Shown in pieces: positions 6,198-7,751 of a stretch of 7,751 nt of DNA. The stretch covers positions 1 through 7,751 of the forward strand of contig JBIQLO010000187.1 of the NCBI GenBank assembly GCA_044464175.1. Reading direction: 5' to 3'. Every line of letters starts with the position of its first letter. The stretch's first letter is position 1. The position numbers and the translations under genes were made by a program. The notes under the pieces are model-generated. The model saw only the letters and a program-made list of their open reading frames with translations. It was not told where the DNA came from and searched no databases. The DNA is from JBIQLO01 sp044464175. GTDB lineage: Bacteria; Planctomycetota; Phycisphaerae; Tepidisphaerales; Tepidisphaeraceae.

Positions 6198-6428
6198 ATG
6201 GGGGGATCATGGGAAGGTGGGTGGCCGTCGGTGTTTTTGGCGATGGGGGCAAGGCGTTGGATTGCAGCGGCCAAGGGGCGCCCGTCGCTTTCGGCTGTGC
6301 TAACGATTCCAGCCCTTCTCTTGTTTCTCTTTTATCAAAGCATTGCGTTCCGTCCGGCTGCCATGATATCTTATGGCTTCATATTAGAGCTGCGGTTTAT
6401 CGAGCGGATACCTTTCTTTGGGAGATGA
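6198..6428 (+). CDS. Possible small membrane protein ORF (76 residues) upstream of the PDZ gene
   Basis: An open frame starting at ATG 6198, with AGGGGG (6187-6192) 5 nt upstream, in the gap between divergent obg and the PDZ-protein gene. One strongly hydrophobic stretch (residues about 32-51, AVLTIPALLLFLFYQSIAF) could span the membrane. The stop (TGA 6426-6428) lies 2 nt before the ATG of the PDZ gene, an arrangement suited to translational coupling. Against it: no recognised family, G-rich low-complexity sequence at the start, and a possible PDZ promoter inside it. I do not recognise it; it may be chance. Confidence 0.28.
   Translation: MGGSWEGGWPSVFLAMGARRWIAAAKGRPSLSAVLTIPALLLFLFYQSIAFRPAAMISYGFILELRFIERIPFFGR
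6343..6372 (+). promoter_or_regulatory. Weak candidate promoter for the PDZ-protein gene
   Basis: TTGCGT (6343-6348) and TATCTT (6367-6372) are 18 bp apart, matching the consensus at three and four of six positions. It lies in the more A+T-rich half of the divergent intergenic region, about 60 bp before the start codon. Weak evidence only. Confidence 0.2.
6420..6424 (+). promoter_or_regulatory. Ribosome binding site of the PDZ-protein gene
   Basis: GGGAG with 6 nt before the ATG at 6431. It selects 6431 over the far-upstream in-frame ATG at 6161 and over the ATG at 6425, which touches the site. A signal peptide begins exactly at 6431, which supports the choice. Confidence 0.65.
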
Positions 6429-6430
6429 TT

Positions 6431-7492
6431 ATGTGCCGTAGATATCTCATTCTCGCCGCGACCTTCTTTTCATTATTAACACCAGTGGGCCTTCGTGCCC
6501 AGACGAAGGGTTCGAGCGAGACCGTTGGACAGGTTCAGAAACGCCCCCCCCTTTCAGGGCACCTGATGCTCATTACCATTTCCATTGCGGAAGACGGCAA
6601 ATGCGAGATAACAACGAAACCGGCAACCACGAAGGACGATATAGCGCCAGATACTGATCCCGTGAATCACGGAGGAGAAATGCAATTTGAGGGAGCGGTC
6701 GTTACCAAACTACCGGGCGGCCGTTTGAATGTCTGCTACGACTTCGGCAGCATGAAGATGCTGAAAGGCTTGCAGAGTTCTGGTGGTGGAGCAACGCGGG
6801 TGCTTGATCGGGAGCGTGGCCTGCTTGTGATGGCACCTGCCGGACCTAGGGATATGCAAATCAGCCTTTCTCGCCGATTCCACCTTCCGCTGCAGTTCCG
6901 TTTATTAGTCACAGATTTTGAAACAGGTCACATTCTCCCCTCATTTTACTTTCCTGGCTCCGCGGGAGAGGGAGTCGACTGGCTAGCGGTAGATTTTTGG
7001 GGAAAGGCAGCGGCGGCCGACAAGAAGATTCCGGTAGAAATGCAATTTGCAACATGGTTCCCTTGGGGAGTTAAATGGGAAGGCCGGAAAATACTATTGT
7101 CATCCAAATGGAATGCCGACAACCTGAGCCGGCATATTATCCGTTTGCCACTCACTAGCGTTCAACGGACAAAATCGGTCGCGGTGTTGTTACGGGCATC
7201 TCAATCGCCGCTGCTCATAAGGCAGCTTTCTATTACCGGACGCTTGGCCGCGTATTTTGGATTTGGAATGGCTGAACGTGATGACCGAGTAGTCATTACA
7301 TTCATCAAGGAAGGGCCTGGTGGAAAGGCAGGCTTGCGACCCGGGGACGTTTTGAAGACCATTGATGGAGTGCCGGTCACGTCAACAAAGGAGGCCTTTC
7401 GGATTTTGGGGCAAAAGTTTTCTGGAGATGTTGTACATCTCGGCCTGTTGCGTGACGGCTTATCAAAAAACGTGGAAGTGGTCCCCGAGTGA
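6431..7492 (+). CDS. Exported PDZ-domain protein of unknown function
   Basis: A 353-residue protein with a classic N-terminal signal peptide: basic MCRRY, hydrophobic LILAATFFSLLTPVG, and LRA-QT as likely cleavage after residue 23. It should act outside the cytoplasmic membrane. The middle (about 40-270) is rich in beta-type sequence and matches no family I recognise. It includes an aromatic-rich stretch near 183-217 (DWLAVDFWG, ATWFPWGVKWEG). Residues about 275-352 form a PDZ domain, with GLRPGDVLKTIDGVPV at 301-316 as the carboxylate-binding-loop and strand signature. Unlike DegP/HtrA proteins it has no trypsin-like triad (no GNSGG motif), and no HExxH or aspartic protease motif is visible, so the PDZ probably serves binding or substrate recognition. 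Its G+C is lower than the minus-strand cluster (23 of 60 bases at 6901-6960 against 44 of 60 at 2581-2640), which suggests a different origin or lower constraint. Confidence 0.8.
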   Translation: MCRRYLILAATFFSLLTPVGLRAQTKGSSETVGQVQKRPPLSGHLMLITISIAEDGKCEITTKPATTKDDIAPDTDPVNHGGEMQFEGAVVTKLPGGRLNVCYDFGSMKMLKGLQSSGGGATRVLDRERGLLVMAPAGPRDMQISLSRRFHLPLQFRLLVTDFETGHILPSFYFPGSAGEGVDWLAVDFWGKAAAADKKIPVEMQFATWFPWGVKWEGRKILLSSKWNADNLSRHIIRLPLTSVQRTKSVAVLLRASQSPLLIRQLSITGRLAAYFGFGMAERDDRVVITFIKEGPGGKAGLRPGDVLKTIDGVPVTSTKEAFRILGQKFSGDVVHLGLLRDGLSKNVEVVPE

Positions 7493-7522
7493 TGTGTCGC
7501 AGAAGAGGCGGTGGATGAGCTT

Positions 7523-7544
7523 GTAGTCCGCACCCAGTGCGGAC
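7523..7544 (+). repeat. GTAG-headed perfect hairpin, REP-like
   Basis: GTAG (7523-7526) leads into an 8-bp perfect stem, GTCCGCAC (7526-7533) and GTGCGGAC (7537-7544), with a 3-nt loop CCA. It lies 33 nt past the PDZ gene's stop codon. No T-tract follows, so a canonical intrinsic terminator is unlikely, though it could still protect the 3' end. A GTAG foot beside a palindrome is the known recognition layout of REP sequences mobilised by REP-associated tyrosine transposases. Confidence 0.5.
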
Positions 7545-7553
7545 CATGGAGAG

Positions 7554-7573
7554 GGGGACGGGAGTCGTTTTGG
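7554..7573 (+). repeat. 20-bp interspersed repeat, copy 1
   Basis: GGGGACGGGAGTCGTTTTGG. It differs from copy 2 (7584-7603) at a single position and begins 30 bp before it. Confidence 0.6.
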
Positions 7574-7583
7574 AGAAACCGAA

Positions 7584-7603
7584 GGGGACGGGAGTCATTT
7601 TGG
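7584..7603 (+). repeat. 20-bp interspersed repeat, copy 2
   Basis: GGGGACGGGAGTCATTTTGG, in direct orientation to copy 1. It forms an imperfect inverted pair (18 of 20) with copy 3 at 7689-7708, enclosing 85 bp. Confidence 0.6.
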
Positions 7604-7688
7604 CTGCCGGATCGATCCATCCCCCCGACAAGCCGGGCTCGAAAGGGCATGGAAGCGAGCTTATCGGCATGATTCCGTCGAGGCAATC
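7604..7688. other. Non-coding spacer between inverted repeat copies
   Basis: 85 bp with no convincing gene. It contains a 10-bp palindrome, GGATCGATCC (7609-7618). The remaining sequence to 7751 likewise shows no supported gene, only a short repeat of GCGCCAAG (7723-7730 and 7744-7751). Confidence 0.3.
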
Positions 7689-7708
7689 CCGAAATGACGC
7701 CCGTCCCC
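7689..7708 (-). repeat. 20-bp interspersed repeat, copy 3 (inverted)
   Basis: Read on the minus strand it is GGGGACGGGCGTCATTTCGG, with two differences from copy 2. Together with copy 2 it delimits a 125-bp segment (7584-7708) that could be a small non-autonomous element. Confidence 0.55.
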
Positions 7709-7751
7709 CTGCTGCGCTTCCTGCGCCAAGGGGCGAAACTCCCGCGCCAAG

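Noticed and set aside
6161..6430. Upstream 90-codon extension of the PDZ protein frame
   Set aside because: The signal peptide and ribosome binding site both place the start at 6431. The extension is low-complexity and precedes a signal sequence that must be N-terminal.
7526..7544. Intrinsic terminator of the PDZ gene
   Set aside because: The hairpin is good but no T-run follows; the REP-like reading is more economical, although a 3'-end role is not excluded.
7201..7686. 161-codon minus-strand frame opposite the PDZ domain and the repeats
   Set aside because: It runs through both the PDZ coding region and the repeat cluster, has no recognisable motif, and lacks family-like composition.
1..7751. 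CRISPR array, toxin-antitoxin pair, phage or defence system, tRNA or rRNA
   Set aside because: No regularly spaced repeat array, paired small toxin-antitoxin genes, phage structural motifs or RNA-gene sequences were found on either strand.

Overview
The window is bacterial, mostly very G+C-rich, and reads as a chromosomal fragment from a member of the Planctomycetota or a related PVC-type lineage. That assignment is inference from gene flavour: an intracellular glycosidase-like beta-propeller, an amidohydrolase with a 'LIDCDIH' start, a sugar-type AraC regulator, and REP-like repeats. No rRNA or phylogenetic marker is available beyond Obg, and no search was run.

Five genes lie head to tail on the minus strand. 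In transcription order they are: the ribosome-assembly GTPase Obg (6142-5135); a cytoplasmic glycosidase-like beta-propeller protein (5041-3623); a multispanning membrane protein joining a PGPGW-type segment to a lysylphosphatidylglycerol-synthase-type flippase domain (3526-1907); an AraC-family regulator (1714-752); and an amidohydrolase (from 629, running off the left edge). The gaps are about 90-190 bp, so this is a co-directional string with several internal promoters rather than one tight operon.

The best regulatory signal lies between the AraC gene and the amidohydrolase. Two 19-bp direct repeats (694-712 and 717-735) match at 16 of 19 positions and start 23 bp apart. This is the geometry of paired AraC-family half-sites, and it suggests that the regulator controls the amidohydrolase next to it. 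A second notable site is a perfect 12-bp palindrome at the predicted transcription start of the membrane-protein gene.

The right part (6431-7492, plus strand) is a divergently transcribed secreted or periplasmic protein with a C-terminal PDZ domain. Its base composition is clearly lower in G+C than the minus-strand cluster. A possible small membrane-protein ORF (6198-6428) ends 2 nt before it. Downstream, 7493-7751 has no convincing gene. It holds a GTAG-headed perfect hairpin and three copies of a 20-bp GGGGACGGG(A/C)GTC-type repeat, two direct and one inverted, resembling REP/RAYT-associated repeats or a tiny non-autonomous element.

No CRISPR array, tRNA, rRNA, phage gene or complete insertion sequence was seen. 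No fully novel multi-gene system is evident. The items most worth checking are the operator pair, the membrane-protein fusion, the orphan PDZ protein and the terminal repeat cluster.
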